Shown here: positions 1-13,700 of the stretch, piece by piece
Position numbering within the stretch: position 1 is the stretch's first letter
Layout: every line of letters starts with the position of its first letter
Source of the DNA: Dromaius novaehollandiae
Lineage: Eukaryota > Chordata > Aves > Casuariiformes > Dromaiidae
Direction: 5' to 3'
NCBI RefSeq assembly: GCF_036370855.1
Contig: NC_088111.1
Location: 17,209,501-17,273,500, forward strand
DNA length: 64,000 nucleotides
Notes under the pieces: model-generated
Databases searched by the model: none
The model's input: the letters and a program-made list of their open reading frames with translations, nothing else
What the model was told of the DNA's origin: nothing
Position numbers and translations under genes: made by a program

Positions 1-1182
1 GCTTGAATTACCCATGTATATCTGGTCTGACTGTAATTAAAATATAAGTTGACAAATGTCAACTCATCAATACTAGACTTTAAAGTAATAAACAAGATTT
101 TAAAATGTATACATCGATTCACTGTTAGAGAACCTTATAGGTTTCAAGAAAGACTCATTCACTCTAGATATGTTGAAAACAATGGAATAATAATTTTTAA
201 AAAATCAATAGAATTGCAGAGTAAGTAGTTGAAGCATTACATATATTGTTGAGAGAGTCTGAAATTCTACAGTGTCCTTGCAAACCTTATACGAATAAAA
301 TTGCTTCAAATATTTCTGTTCCAGTAATCCTATTTCCTCTTAACTATGGGAAATGTATCATCTTGTTTGTTCATAAAGAAGTCAGGAAAAGAACTGACAC
401 TAATTTGAACGACATGCGGAACAGAAATAAAATCCAAGCTGCAAAAATGTTTAAATAAAGGTCCAATTCAATGGATTTTGAACAGGAAGGAGACTGCTGC
501 AAAGTAGTTCAAACTCCAAAAAGCATTTTACCAAGGAAACAAACTCAAGAAAGTTAATGGGTAGCATGCACAAGCATTTTCAAGAATAATAAGCATAACA
601 GTTGCAGCTGTAATCAGTGTAATAAAGGAATACTGCAATAACAAAAAATAATGATCCCAATGAAACTGGCAATATTGCAATTTTATTGCAGCTAATAAAG
701 TTGATTATGTTAATAAAATGGGGGAAAGAACAGTAAATACCCACTCATTTGTACATGATTATATTTTCCTATTTTTTTTAATCAAATTGTTTGTTGAAAT
801 AAGAGATGCAAGAAATCCTCCTAGCCAGATTTGTTCTAAACAAAAATTCAACCTTTACATTGGTGGGAATCGCCAGATATAACAGTGGAAAAAAGTGCAT
901 GAATCACATCTGATTATTGCCTCTTCCAAGGCAATCTAGGAAGCCATATTGGTCTAGTGCAGTACGTTTTAATCTGTGAGCTGCACGCACAAAGGGTAGA
1001 TCATAAAGACTTTTCAGGGATGCATGAGGCATTCACAATGTTTTACAAATGGCATCAGATAAAATCTCATTCATCTGCTTTCCTTGCATGTTAATCTTCA
1101 AGGTTGAGCATTGTCTCTGAAATTTTCACATCACACACAAACCAATGAGTTTGGCATGGCTTTATGGTTTTATTTTCTCACA
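1..1182. other. AT-rich intergenic DNA, no gene seen
   Basis: AT-rich sequence with only short chance ORFs (70 codons or fewer). I see no splice-flanked coding segment, RNA gene or clear repeat. It ends where the CR1 tail begins. Confidence 0.6.
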
Positions 1183-1620
1183 GACTCACAGAACAATTGA
1201 GGTTGGAAAGGACCTCTGGAGATTGTTTAGTCCAAACCCCCTGCTTAAAGCAGAGTCAGCTGGTGCAGGTTGCCCAAGACTGTATCCAGTTGGGTTTTGA
1301 GCATCTCCAAGGATAGGTACTCCACAATCTATCTGGGCAATCTGTTCCAGTGTTCAACCAACCTCACAGTGAAAAAGTGTTTTCTTACGTTCAGATGGAA
1401 TTTCCTGTTTCAATTTGTGCCCATTGCCTCTTGTCCGTTCCCCGCATGTCAGTGAGTAGAGTCTGGCACTGTCTTCTTTACCCCCTCCCATCAGGTATTT
1501 CTACACACTGATAAGAACCCCCCCAAGCCTTCCTCTAGGCTAAACAGTCCCAGCTCTCTCTGCCCCTCCTCACATGCCAGATGCTCCTGTCCCTTACTCA
1601 TCTCCATCGCCCTCTTTTTC
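1183..1620 (-). mobile_element. CR1 LINE 3' end (avian), truncated
   Basis: Read on the plus strand, this begins with the reverse complement of the avian CR1 3' terminus: a CACAGAxTCACAGAA start, then GGTTGGAAAGGACCTCTGG, a run of Cs, and the phrase TTTTGAGCATCTCCAAGGAT. The downstream text on pooled 'ttgtgcccattgcctcttgtcc' type sequence also fits the CR1 3' region. The element therefore lies on the minus strand with its 3' end at about 1183, and it is 5'-truncated near 1620, as is usual for CR1. No intact ORF remains. A second CR1 tail with the same phrases occurs near 60.5 kb. Confidence 0.9.
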
Positions 1621-4600
1621 TTACTTTTACAGTTAATACAGTGTTGTGAAGCTAATTAGCTCATTTAGAGCACTGTGTTAATTCAGTGATCCTACTTTTG
1701 GTGCCACAGCTATCTCTGAATGTCTGTGCTCAGCACTACCTTCTGCAGTGTAGATACATCAGTAAAACATTTTGGGTGATGATGGTTGTTATGTCAAGTT
1801 CCAGTGCCATGAAGCATGTTTTAGCTGATGCCTCTAGACACTGAAGTTGGGTAATGTAAGTGGAGAAGGGACCAGAAAGGGAGAGAGAACTATTTACAGT
1901 GATAACTTAAAACACCTAATTTAGTGCTTACAATTAGCTAACTAATAGCCTTGAAAGTAACATTCAGAGCTGGGCTTATCTCTTGACATTGCCTTGGAGC
2001 CATGGGGACCACAGTCTCCAAATGCAGGTATCTACTGTCCAATAAGAACATCAAAGTCTTCAAGTCAGCATGAACAGCCTGAAGACTCATTGCTTCCTCA
2101 ATTTTTTCCTTTGGTTCTAAGCTAGGATTACGGTTTCTTGTAATTTGACTTAGTAGCTGGTGTCATCCTGTATCATCCTTTCTTCTATTACTTCTGTAAT
2201 TCCCTTTCATTAGAATTAGAACTAAGTAGGATGTGTCTTTTGCTTTACATGAAGTTTCTCTTTGTAAAATTAACTTCTTAAGTAATTTTTGACCTTTCCA
2301 AAATCCTAAATGATGTAGGAAATGTCACAGGAAACATTTTTTCCAGACTTATGAGCCTCAGGTTAATAATCTATAATTAAAGTCAGTGGAGAAAAAAATA
2401 AGTGCTGAAAATTGCTATTTTAAAAGTCATTTAATTAAATCAAAATACTATAAACTATTTATGGAGGTGGGATTATTATTTTTATTAAAGTGAGTTGGTC
2501 AAGGTGACCCAATGAATCAGTGACCTAGATAAGGAGAGAATCCAGGAATCCTGACTGCCAGTTCTTATTGTAACTGCTACGCAGGATCCCCCTCTCTCCC
2601 ACTCAAACCATGTTTGAGTATGGTCTTCTATCCTAGCCAGGCAAAGATTCTGTTTTATCACTATACTCACCCTTTTTTCTTGGTCCCCGCCCTAATCCAA
2701 AAAATCCTGATATCAGAAGGGCTGATTCCTGAAGATAGCTGAGAGTGCTTGGTGGAGGCTTAGATGAAGTGTTGTTCCCTATCACACTCTGAGATGTGCA
2801 AAGACTCACTTCCCGGCACCCAGCTTTTACTATCTATCCTGGCAGAGGTTACCTTGCTTATTCTGCCTTGCTGTTAGGATGCTCACTGTAATTGCTCATA
2901 CCAGGCTGCATAAGGAAACCTGTGGTGAGACAGAAAGTTCCAGTAGGAAGGACGAATGAATTCTTTTGGAAAGAAACTATGTCTGACATAATGAAAATAT
3001 TTGACCTTGCTTTTGTCTTGTTTCCACACTCAGTTTCAATTATGTAAACCTGACACAATGCTACTAAATTCAATAATACAGCACAGTTGCTTAGGATTTA
3101 CCAGAGTATACTGAAGAGTATACAGAAGATCATCTACAAGCCTGTCCTTTAAGTTCTGCTTCTGCCTGGCCTACAGCCTTCTTTTGATTCTTCACCTACA
3201 CTTAAGCCATTATATCTGAGAATACAATGTGAAGCAGTGTTCTTCCCTAAAACACACGCACACACACGTATACATCATGACAGCACTTGCATGACATGCT
3301 GTGAATCATAAAAAATTGCACTACTCACTGATATAATAAACAACAGGAAAAACAAGTTCTTCCTTATATAGGGTCTCCAGTGCCTGAAAGCTCTTTAATA
3401 CAGCAAACAAGATCCAAGGAGGGAAGGTGAAGTCAGCACATTTATAAGTCAAAATAATAGTTGTTAGAACTTTTCCAATGAGTGTACTTAATCACCAGGA
3501 TAGCTTCCTACAGTATACAACGCATCCATCATTTTAAGTGTCCCTGAATGGATCTCTTTCTAAAATATGTGCTATAGTTCAACCACAAAAAACAGATTCT
3601 CTGGAATGACTGCAGGAGACACTGACTGAAGCTCTGTTGCCTGGAGATCAGAAGAAATTATCATAGTGATATCATCTGGCAATAAAATCTATTAACTTCA
3701 GATCCATGGTCCATGAAAAACAAGGCACAACTTTTCATTTACTTGAATGAGACTTGAATGAGATCCAAATTGATGTTTGCTACCTACCCATGGCCAGAAG
3801 CTTTCTTCAGCTTCTAATTAAAAAAAAAAAAAAGTTCTGTGTAAGTCTGGATTTTAAACACAGCTTTCTTTCAGTTCACTGAGGACTAAATTTTATGCTA
3901 ATCTGATTCCAATATGAGCTACTCACATTTATTGCAGAGTCACCTTAAAATAGCTGTGTTTCGTAAAAAAATCACAACATATATCAACATATTTGCAAGA
4001 CAGATCACATCAAAATCAAAATGGTGCAGAAGCAAAAGATATTTTCCATAATACACGGCAATATGCTTGAAATTTATCCAGGGAGTTGCCAGGGTAATGG
4101 AGATCTGCAGCAAAACCCGAAATGCAGTGTTCTGTGACAAATCAATTGTAGAGAACAAAGATCTTTAATTATATAATAATGAAAATATATTTTGTGTACC
4201 TTGTACACATAAAAGCAAAATCAAAACCCTTTGGCAACACAGTTTCAATAAACCAGTCATTTAATAAATGTTCTCACTTCATTCATCTTTCTTTCCCTGC
4301 ATAATCAGTCTGTCTCAGGTCACAGAAAATCAAAATCCATCTCCTCTCCCTAGTTTCTGATTTTTGGAATCTTAATGTACTTAGGGACATATCAGGTTTC
4401 ATAAAAATCTGAGACCCTCTTTCACCAGCATGACTATATCTACTTTTAAAGCACTGAGTGGTTGACACCAACAGAATTACACTGCCTCATTTGTTTTTGA
4501 CAAAGAGAGTCAAGTTAGGGTCAAAACTGCTAGAAGCCACGAGTTCTTTTAGAGCTGCCTTTCCCTAAAAAAGGTCAGTGGCTGACCTCTGAGCACAGCA

Positions 4601-6706
4601 CCAAAGGTCCTTGATTCTGGGAGAGTCTCTAAACAACCTGAAAGAGCAATTATTGGAAAGCATCCTGCAAAGTGCCTCCAACCAGTTGCCCATGACTGAT
4701 AAACTTCCCTACCAAATAGACATTTTGATCAGCAGAACTTTTGATTCATAGGATTTGTAAGAAGGTGTTTACAAAACAACACAAATTTGGAGAGGCAACC
4801 AAAAACCAGCCTGTGTGTACCTGGCTACCTAACAACGCAGCATGCCTCTAGTCCTTAAAAAAAAAAAAAAAGGGGGGGGGGGGGGGGGGAAGCTAGGTTC
4901 ATACTTAGGTATGTGGAATGCTTCCATGATCCTAGAAAGTGGGAAAAGAACTATGCTGTGAGCATACCATGCTCACATGCCACATACCATGTGGAGCAAC
5001 CATGTAGCTTGAGAGACAAAACTGGACAGGGGACTAACCAAATATAAAAGCAAGATGGTCTTGCATTCTGTTCCCTGCTTGTGAAAATGGTTTTGACGCT
5101 CTGCCTTATGTGACATAAGATAGCATTCACTGAATGCCTTTCTAGAGACTTCTGGTGATTAATTCACCTTTGTCAACACTTTCATAAGTGCTGAAGTTTA
5201 GTATAGCAGCACTTTATGAACATCATAGACAAAACTACATTTTGACTGGTTCTCTATTTTCTATGAGGCCTCCAGCTACCTTCTGCACTAAAATGCAGGA
5301 AATAAATGTAATACTTAAATGTACAAATTCTTCTGCAAATAGTGAAACAACATCCCAGAACAACAGACCTGTGGCATTGTGAAGACGCATATTTCCAGAC
5401 ATCTTGCCACTCTTTCCTCCTAATCTTCCATTCCACTCCTCACTGCTGGTCTCTAGCCTTCCTCGAACCTGCCACGCTGAAGCCCAGAGGATTTCAGCAG
5501 CATGTGGTGAGGATTCCCCTTCCACAACTCCCACCTCTCCTTTGTATGTGCATTCATACAAATTCAGTTGCTTTCTCCTCTTTTGAAGGGTTGCATTAAT
5601 GTAGTCGTGTTTACCATTAGTTTTATTGTACTCCATGTACAAACACTGCTATTCATACAGTGTTCTCAGGCACTTTATGACATTTTAAGCTTATTTCATG
5701 CCATAATTTAATCATTAAAGAACTGCTATATGGCTCCAATGGCCACTATCCTGTTGTCTTTCCTGATGCATCTCTTTTGCTTTTCTCTATCTGTAATCTG
5801 CCTGTTTACTTTATAGTCTCTTTGGGAAAGCCTGTCTTCTCCCATTAAGAACAGAGTCTACAAGATAAATGAAAATGACACAGTACAAGTAGAGAGGATA
5901 ACGAATCCAAATCAGAGCTCTCTAGCTTTAAGAAAGGTTGAGTCTCAAAATGTGCTACCATCTCGCCTAAATTTATCATGCATCTTTTTTCCTTAAAGGC
6001 TTTGCCCCAGATATCATGTTATTTTATGAGAATGTTGATTTTATCTATAAATTCAATTTCTAACTTTCTTGGCTGCAGAGGAAATCTGGAAAACATGAAC
6101 AATCAGATTCAAATTTTATGGCAAAGAAAAAGACTCTAACTGTTCTTACTTTTTTCTTTTTTTAGCTTCCATGCTTTCTAGCCAAAAGTAGAAATCTCTA
6201 ATAATATCTACCCTCTAATGACTTTTTGCTGCATGAGGCAGCTATAGGTAGAGCGAGGGAGAAGGGAGAGAGAAAGAGAAAATAGTTCATTTTCCATTTT
6301 CATTCAGAACTTGACTTTTCTATAGAGCAACTATCACCAAGCTATCAACAGTATCTTTTGCAGGGGCACAGGGAGTATGGCACAATAGATTGCCAAGAAG
6401 AAATGTAAGAGGATACATCTAATATATCTAATCAACCCACCAAGCATTCCTTAAATAAACCAAGACCTCAGATTCATTTCATATTAGCTATCAAGAGGAA
6501 TAAACAGTCATTTCCAATATATTGGGTTTTTATTAGTCCTGCAAGTTTTCTTCGTCTGCATTTTGCCTGAATTTTCTGCACAGATCACATAGATCTGCTT
6601 AGTACACGGATGAAGTACGCAGCTGTCAGAAATAATTGACATTACAGATTTTTGTCTTGTTACTAACACAATATGAGTATCACCTTCCCTCTTCTCAGTT
6701 TTTCAG
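1621..6706. other. Intergenic DNA, no gene recognised
   Basis: About 5 kb of AT-rich DNA. It includes a possible old MIR-like fragment near 2490-2600, a short CA repeat near 3253 and a poly-A/poly-G tract at 4857-4889. The largest ORF is a 135-codon minus-strand frame at 5235-5642, which has no family signature that I recognise. I looked here for upstream exons of the ENPP7-like relic (the catalytic-nucleophile exon) and could not find them. Confidence 0.5.
4857..4889 (+). repeat. Homopolymer junction A15/G18
   Basis: Fifteen A residues (4857-4871) are followed directly by eighteen G residues (4872-4889). An uninterrupted G18 run can fold into a G-quadruplex and is length-unstable in copying and sequencing, so the exact counts are uncertain. 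Confidence 0.85.
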
Positions 6707-9700
6707 GGGAAAAAAACAGCCTCATTCCATTATCCCAATGATGGTGCCACTTATACGGGCCAGGCATTTGACAGAAGCCTTGTGGTATCATTTGATCATC
6801 CTGACAGCAACGAGACAGTGATTAGGCAACAGTGGCATAGTCAGAAGCTGCTTCTCTAAGGAGGATTTTGATTTTGTCACACTTTACTATGGAGAACCTG
6901 GTAACGTAGGTCATGAGTGGGGTCCAGAAACAGCTCAGAAAAAAGATCATGATTCAATGGATAGACAGAACTATCAGTTACCTACTAGAAGCTATTGTAA
7001 GACATGGTTTGAAGATAAACCCAAAGTCACAATTTCTGCAATGTCACCATTACACCTGATGGTAGTATGACTAAAGAAGAAACTTGTTGTATAGATCTTA
7101 TTGTCCAACTATATCATTCTGGATTATGGTAGTTTTTTGAATGATATTGCTGAAACCAGGAAAAAAAGAGAGAATTTATGAAGCACTGAAGAATGCTCAT
7201 CCTCACCCAAAAGGGTGCAGAAGAGAAGAATTTCCTGTACAATTTCACTATGCTAAACTTAACTGTTTGTGGTGATTCCAGCTACAATATTAATTGGGTA
7301 AGCTCATTACAGAAGTCGAAACAGTCTTAAAATTTCCTAGGCCTCTGCTTTTGCTACAGACCAGGTCTCAAAGGAATTCCACAAAAATCTACGTCCAACC
7401 AGTATTTTATTCTATCACAGCCCTTAAGAGTAAGATATTAAATTTATCCTTCCACCTTCCTTTTAGTGTATCAGACCTTATCATTACACGCATTATTTGT
7501 GATCAGTCCAGATCCCTAAGCAGTAACAAAGATATTCTCTAAAGTTTCTTCTGTTTCTTAGCATCTGATAATTATAAGTACAAACTAAAAGCAGTATTTG
7601 TGATGACACAAAACTGGTACAGAAACTGTTACCTCTCTGTCAGCAGCAGGACTAAATTACACAGTCAAATTGCCTTTCAGCTGTTGTCTACTACCTTACT
7701 AACCATTATTCCAACTTGACTGATATCCGTGTCTCTCCCTCCTGATTGGCATGTGTTTTCTGGATCGTTTTCTCTATTTTTTCCCTCCCAACCAAGATAT
7801 ATTTACTGATTTTTTTTCTATCTTGAATCTCATTTCATTATTTCACACGCCCACCTTTCTGCTCTACTTAGGTCCTATTGCATTATTTCCCTCTGTTCCA
7901 CCATCATTTCTAGTTTTGGTATTATCTTGAGTTTCACTAACATGCTACTTTCACTGGTCTTTAAAGAAAAAATGAAATACGATGGACTGTGCAGTAACTT
8001 CTGGTGCAGATTTCATAAGCAAACCCCAATCTCATCTCTGATATTTATCAATTAATATTTTATATTAATTAATATTGATATCAATATTTATAAAACATTA
8101 ATAAGCTTTTATGCATGTCCTTTTGTTTTTTTTTTCTCACTAAAGACATTTTAAAATAAACATTTTGGCCTTTTTTATCATGAATTTCCTCTACTCCTAG
8201 TTTATCTGTGGCTTTCACCAGCTGGTGGAAAGGCTTCACTGATCAGAAAACTTACATGAGAGTTTTTTCTCTCCCTGCTCCACAAGAAACTTCCACAATT
8301 GGAGTCACAGGGACCTCTGGCTTGTACCCTCAGTTCAAGTGACAATCATGGCCTTTAGTAGGAGAGCACTGAATTCTATTATTTCCTCAAAACCAAACAG
8401 TTTCTTTTCTAGCATTCCCTATCCTCTCTTCAGTTGCCTGATTGCCCTCCATTCCTAACCCTACCTCCTAACTCCATTTTGGTGTGAGCCATCCAGGCAA
8501 ACCCTGCAGCATCCCAGTGTCCAGGCAGCATCATTGTACCATGGCCTAGGAACGTTTTCTCTGTTGTATTTTAATTCCCTCATTCCCATCTACTTAACTT
8601 TTTCTACTTCTACTTCTGCACTTCATTCTCCCCTACAAACCTTAAGTGATGTGGTATATTGTTGCAGGAATTTTACCTTGTTCGTCCTTTTAATTTCATC
8701 CACTTCCCATTCCTTGTATTCTGTCTTGAGGAATGGACTCCTGTGAAACCTAAATTACGCCATTATAAATCTCCTTGGGATGAATGCATGCTTGAGAAAG
8801 GAATAAGCAAATGAAAAAGGACATATGAACTGGACTCATACACATTTCATCAACTAAAGGTTTGCTTGTTTGTTTAAATTGAAATCATTATGCAGAATAG
8901 ATATGAGAGGGCTTGCTAGTGATTTAAGCAAAGGTTCCCAAAATCAGAACTCCCAGATTATGTTTTTAGCACTGAGCAGCTAGATGCATCTCTTGGAGAT
9001 CTGCAAAATATACCCTTCTCTCAATTTTTACTTATATAAGGTGCCTTATTTTGCTTCTCTGCACTTCTGCTGAATTTTGAGAAAATTCTTTGTTAATATA
9101 CTATGAGGTTTACCCTGTTTATGGTTCTAGAAAACATACCAGAAACCCAGTGTTTTTAAGAAAAAAAAAGGGCTTTTTTTTTTTTTGGAACCTGTGGACA
9201 GCTCTAATAAAGTGCTCTTTTGCCCAGTTTTTCAAAATTAAAATTTTTTCTTAGTTGGATTAGTTGGTGATAGGTCTCATCCAAAAGTAACAGAAATGCA
9301 GAAGTGCATATTACAGCTTCCAAGGTTTTTTTGTCTTCAGAAGCTAAGGTCAAGTTATCTTTGACAAAATAATGTGCCTACAGCCATTTTGTAGAGCAAC
9401 AGTGACATACAGTGGCCACCGAAGCAATTCCTAAATCTTGCTGACCCTTTATGATTGCCCTTTAAACCTGGGAAGATCAGGCTGGGAACATTTAGCATAC
9501 ACTGCCACTGTCTCTACGGATCACAGTTCTTTTTCCCCTTCCTTCTGTCCCCCTCCTCTTGTACGTTGCAATGTAATATTTGTGAAGGGCAGAAAAGCTA
9601 TTTTCTATAATAGATTATCACAGCGGTTTTAACAATACAATTTTTTGTTTTGAAGGTCTTCCTTGAAAGTCAGCTGTTTTGCATATCACAATAAAAATCA

Positions 9701-10715
9701 TAGTTAAATAGATTCCAACTGCATTAGCATTAGCCCAAAGCAGTGCATCCTACAAATTGAACTGCAAGGATTAGGTAGTATGGAAGTCTTCCAGAACCAT
9801 TCATTTTGTTAACATTTCATTCAGAGTTATCTCAGCATTCTGGTATTAAGCTCAGTTCATTCATCTAGGGTTTTGCTTTGAACCCAGAGCAAGAGGCACT
9901 TGCTGCTTCGGAGGATTTCAAAGTCCCTGTTTCCTACTTCCCTTCATAAGAAGTCCCCCTTCCCCAGTCTATGTACCCCTATGACACAATTTTAAAGTAT
10001 GTCCGCACAACTCTGCACACTAAGTTGGGAGAGAGGAGCAAAGCCAAAGCTGCCCCGGCTGAATTAGTGCGGTGCTGCAAGCAGCTCCCTCCCTGCCCCA
10101 GGAGCCAGGCGTTCGCAGCAGCCAGGCCCAGGAACATAGGGCATCGCTTACCTCCCCTGCAGCACAATCCAAGTCACAATCTGTCTCACAGCGCACGTTG
10201 AACAATCAGGTCCAGCAGCCACTAGCAGAGTTCAGGTTTGCTCTTTCTGGCTGTTTTAAAATAGACCTAGGTTCATTTGGTGTAGGTTTTAGGAAAACAA
10301 GTGACAAGAGCAGGAATGATCAACACTGACTGAAGCACAAAGTACATCCCTGAACCTGCATGCTATTCCTCCCATTTCTTCCTGAAGCTACAGCCCACCT
10401 GCCTAAATTCAGTGCCCAGCTCAAACTTTGATCCCTCACGTATACATGTGCATGTGTGTGTACTGCTGTGTACCATTAGATGCCAACTACACTTCCCTCC
10501 ATTATGTTCTGTTTTGTTACAGTCTTTCTGAGATTCAATATACTTTAACAAAAGGAAATCATGCGTTTAATATTAAGGACCTAAAGATGATACTCAGATC
10601 TTTTGGTTCTGATTTTAAACAGAATTACTTAGCTGAACCCTTCCACAGCATCTAGATAAATCCACTGATGTGTGAACTCCTGGGAGTCCACCTCGAGCCC
10701 CGTAATGGGTCTCCA
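6707..10715 (+). pseudogene. Decayed ENPP7-like gene, two exons, unprocessed
   Basis: Two stretches on the plus strand translate, across frameshifts and stops, into successive pieces of an ecto-nucleotide pyrophosphatase/phosphodiesterase closest to ENPP7 (alkaline sphingomyelinase). Exon A (6707-7297) follows a TTTTTCAG acceptor and ends before a GTAAG donor. It shows YPNDGATYTGQ, then KEDFDFVTLYYGEP and GHEWGP (family pattern LYxxEPDxxGHxxGP), NVTITPDGSMT (family NVIITSDHGMT), IYEALKNAHPHPKG, EEFPVQFHYAK and GDSSYNIN. Exon B (10523 to about 10715) follows GTTACAG and shows KGNHAFNIKDLKMILRSFG, FKQNYLAEPF and MCELLGVHLEPRNGS. The two exons are collinear and join where the family sequence is contiguous. 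Damage: an in-frame TAA at 6857, frameshifts near 6858, 7170 and 7265, and a TAG at 10653. Metal-ligand positions are also lost (EPD reads EPG, DHG reads DGS). The kept intron and splice sites argue against a retrocopy. The upstream catalytic exon was not found. Confidence 0.8.
7298..10522. other. Intron of the ENPP7-like relic
   Basis: The segment between the two relic exons. It is AT-rich, with an ATTAATATT-type palindromic stretch near 8050-8100 and A/T homopolymers near 9165-9187. A mildly GC-rich patch occurs at about 10020-10140. I see no coding exon or repeat family. Confidence 0.45.
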
Positions 10716-13700
10716 GTATTTGCACAGAAAATGCCTATTGCAAGATGAAAGGATGTGTTCAGGAGAAAATCAGACATTCAGCTAGTGTCATTTTGAGTGC
10801 CATAGCAGCAGTTCGTGCACTCATCTTGTCTGTATCATACACTGCCTTTAAGGAAGAAGGAATAAATGAATACCTGCATAACTGGAAATCTATTGAAAGG
10901 ATAGAGATGAGAGTCTCACGAGGAAACTGAGTGGATGAAACAGAAAGCTTTGCTATTTGACTAATTAGGGGATAACAGCACATGACTATGTCTTCCTGAG
11001 CACACTCATTTCACTGAGCACCAATTCCTTTTTTTCCCCACTTAAGGCAATATTTGCAATTAGTGTCCCAGTTTGGGGAAAGCCTCAGCGTTATTACCTA
11101 TATGCCCAAGCCCACAAGCAGCTGTGAAATCACAGCACTGCAGTTTTTCCAGTCATTTACTGAAGTTATCCTTCAGGATTCCTGAATTTAAAGGCTATTT
11201 CAGGGATGTATGATCTGTCCTGACCAACCTTCCTCCCTGTAAAGAGCTGTGAAAATGTTTTATAGATTTAAGCACAGCCAGGAGTTTCTTTCAGGTAGTG
11301 CTGTAATTTCTCTTTGAAGAACTTAAAATTGTGCTCTAATATAATACTGCCCTCTCCAGTCATTTATTTTCTTCTGTCAGCCCTGTTCCCAAGTCATAAA
11401 CAACAGCACTGGTGGGGACGCCTGCACGGCAGACTGACGGGTAGCCTAGATTGGGCCATCTCAGCGCAGCTCATTTACCAGCAGCAGGTCAGCCGCAGCA
11501 GCGGGGAGCTCGGCTGCTGACTTCTTCTGATTCTCAGCCATCTTAGTCCACACTGAGCTTTGTGTTGCCTAAATAAATTGCTGCAGGATTAGAATTATTT
11601 TATTCACCACCAGCTCAGCTAACTCTTAAGCTACATTTCAACAGCAGCGTAGATGCATTTTGAACTATCAGAAACCTGGAACAAGAGCAGGCACTAGAAA
11701 TGTTTTCAATTCTGAGGATGACAGTCACACTCTGCTTGCCAAAGCAAGGTTTTCCTCTCCCTCCTATCCCATGTAATAGTTTCACAATGATCGTAAACTC
11801 TTAAATCCCCTGCAATAACAACAAAGTCCTGTGATGCTGGAAGTTAGTCAGTTCTGCAAGGCTTCACATATTCTCCCTCATTGATTGGGTCCACATAAAT
11901 TACCTCTTTCTAAATTATTTCCATTTATTTAGGTTCCACTGCAGATTGGCAGCTTAAGCTTATCACAGGATGTTTGGAAAGAAATCAGTTATTCAAATGT
12001 TTTAGCATTCAGCAGGGTATCATCTAAGTATAACAAAGAGGCTGTGATAGGCGGCTACATAAAACCCTGTCGATTTGCTTTTCAAATGTGACTGAAAGCC
12101 CAAAGCTCTCTTTTTAAGTTGTCACCTGGGTCTTCTCTTTTCTGTTCTTTGAATCCATTTTCCTTGCAAATACCCACTTTGAAGATTATATGTGAACAAC
12201 CCAGACTGAATTAGGTATGGCCTCCAGCTTATCATTTATATATGGTAAGTAATGAGAGTCATAAATTAAATTCATTTCATTTTCTATAGTTCACATGAGA
12301 ATTAGCGCTGATGTTCCCCCCCCCGAAATCTATGGATGAGGTTCCAGGACTAGGGTGGCGATTCAGTTACACATTCCTCATGTATTTTCTGTTATCTGCC
12401 AGACCTCTTCTCTCCTTTCTACTGATAAATGGTGAGGAGGCTACTTAATAAGCTCTTTTCCTCCAATATCGATGATTTACTCCGCCAGCGCAGTGCAACC
12501 CATTCTCTTCGAAGCACTAGCAGAGCTGATTCGTAGCCACACCACCCTGCTTTCCAGCATTTCAGCAACTTCAGTTGCATTGCAACAAACCCAAAAGACA
12601 CTATGGAAGCGCATGCTCGCCAGTCTTCCCCTTAAACTTACTTTATGTGGCAGCATTTGATAAGGCCCTCTAGCTCATGTCTTGTGACTATGCCTTTTTA
12701 TTGTTTGCACGTTATCAGAAACGGCAAGCAAAGGGAACGGGCCTCCAGCATCCTTGCTTTAGACACACAGAAGTCAGATAGCAGCTATGCCCGTGTGCTT
12801 TGGCAGTATTGGCGCTGGGCTGCCACAGCAGGCAGCACTTCTGTTGGGCTCTGTCCCCAGGCACAGGTTCACTGAAAACAAGAGTCGAGCAACTTCTTGT
12901 TTTACCAGAGGCACACTGTTAAAAAGATTTTCCTCTGAAGGAATTTTTAAGACACCAAGTGGGCCTTTTAATACGTTTTTTATCGTACTGAAATCCAAGG
13001 AGATATGAGCAGTTATCACTTTGGCTATGAACACTTCCAGCTCAAGTTCTAGCAGTGCCTGTTTGTGTAAGTACATATTGCACAGATGTTGTCTCTGTCT
13101 GCAACCACTTGCATGGCCCAGGCTGGTCACCGCCTCTTCTCTGGCCTGTTTCAGCACGCTTGGGATGCTCTCTAACTTTCTTAACCAGTTGCAGTATTTC
13201 CACTCATTTCACAAATCTATTACATTTAATAGCTAGCCTTGCAGCTAATCTTGCTGTGATTTAGTTAAGATGTAAACAAAACCTCAGAGGTAAACAAGTC
13301 ACATCTAAATATTTTGCCTCATTTCTTTCTAAATTGGGCATTTCCTTAGGAAATGATGACATATCCATCAGCAAGTTTTATGTTTATAACCATCCATCCT
13401 TTGGAGTTTTGAGCAATATTGTTTTTCAAAATACTAGCAAATAATGGAATTCCCTGAGCTTTTCCATTATTGCCAATTTTGTCTGTTTTACAGACTGAAT
13501 TATCATTTTTGCCAATATCTTCCAGAAATGTCATGATCTATATTAGAATTCCTATTTCCATCACATGTATTAGAAACAGAACTATACTTATATGCCTTAG
13601 GGCAGTCCATTTCTCCTTTTCCCCGTGGGGCAGCTTTTCTTCCTCATGGACTGCTGTAAGAAATTATTCAAATGCTATGGCAAATTCCAGTTTCTTGGTA

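Noticed and set aside
5235-5642. 135-codon minus-strand ORF
   Set aside because: No recognised motif, overlapping open frames on the other strand and no promoter or splice context.
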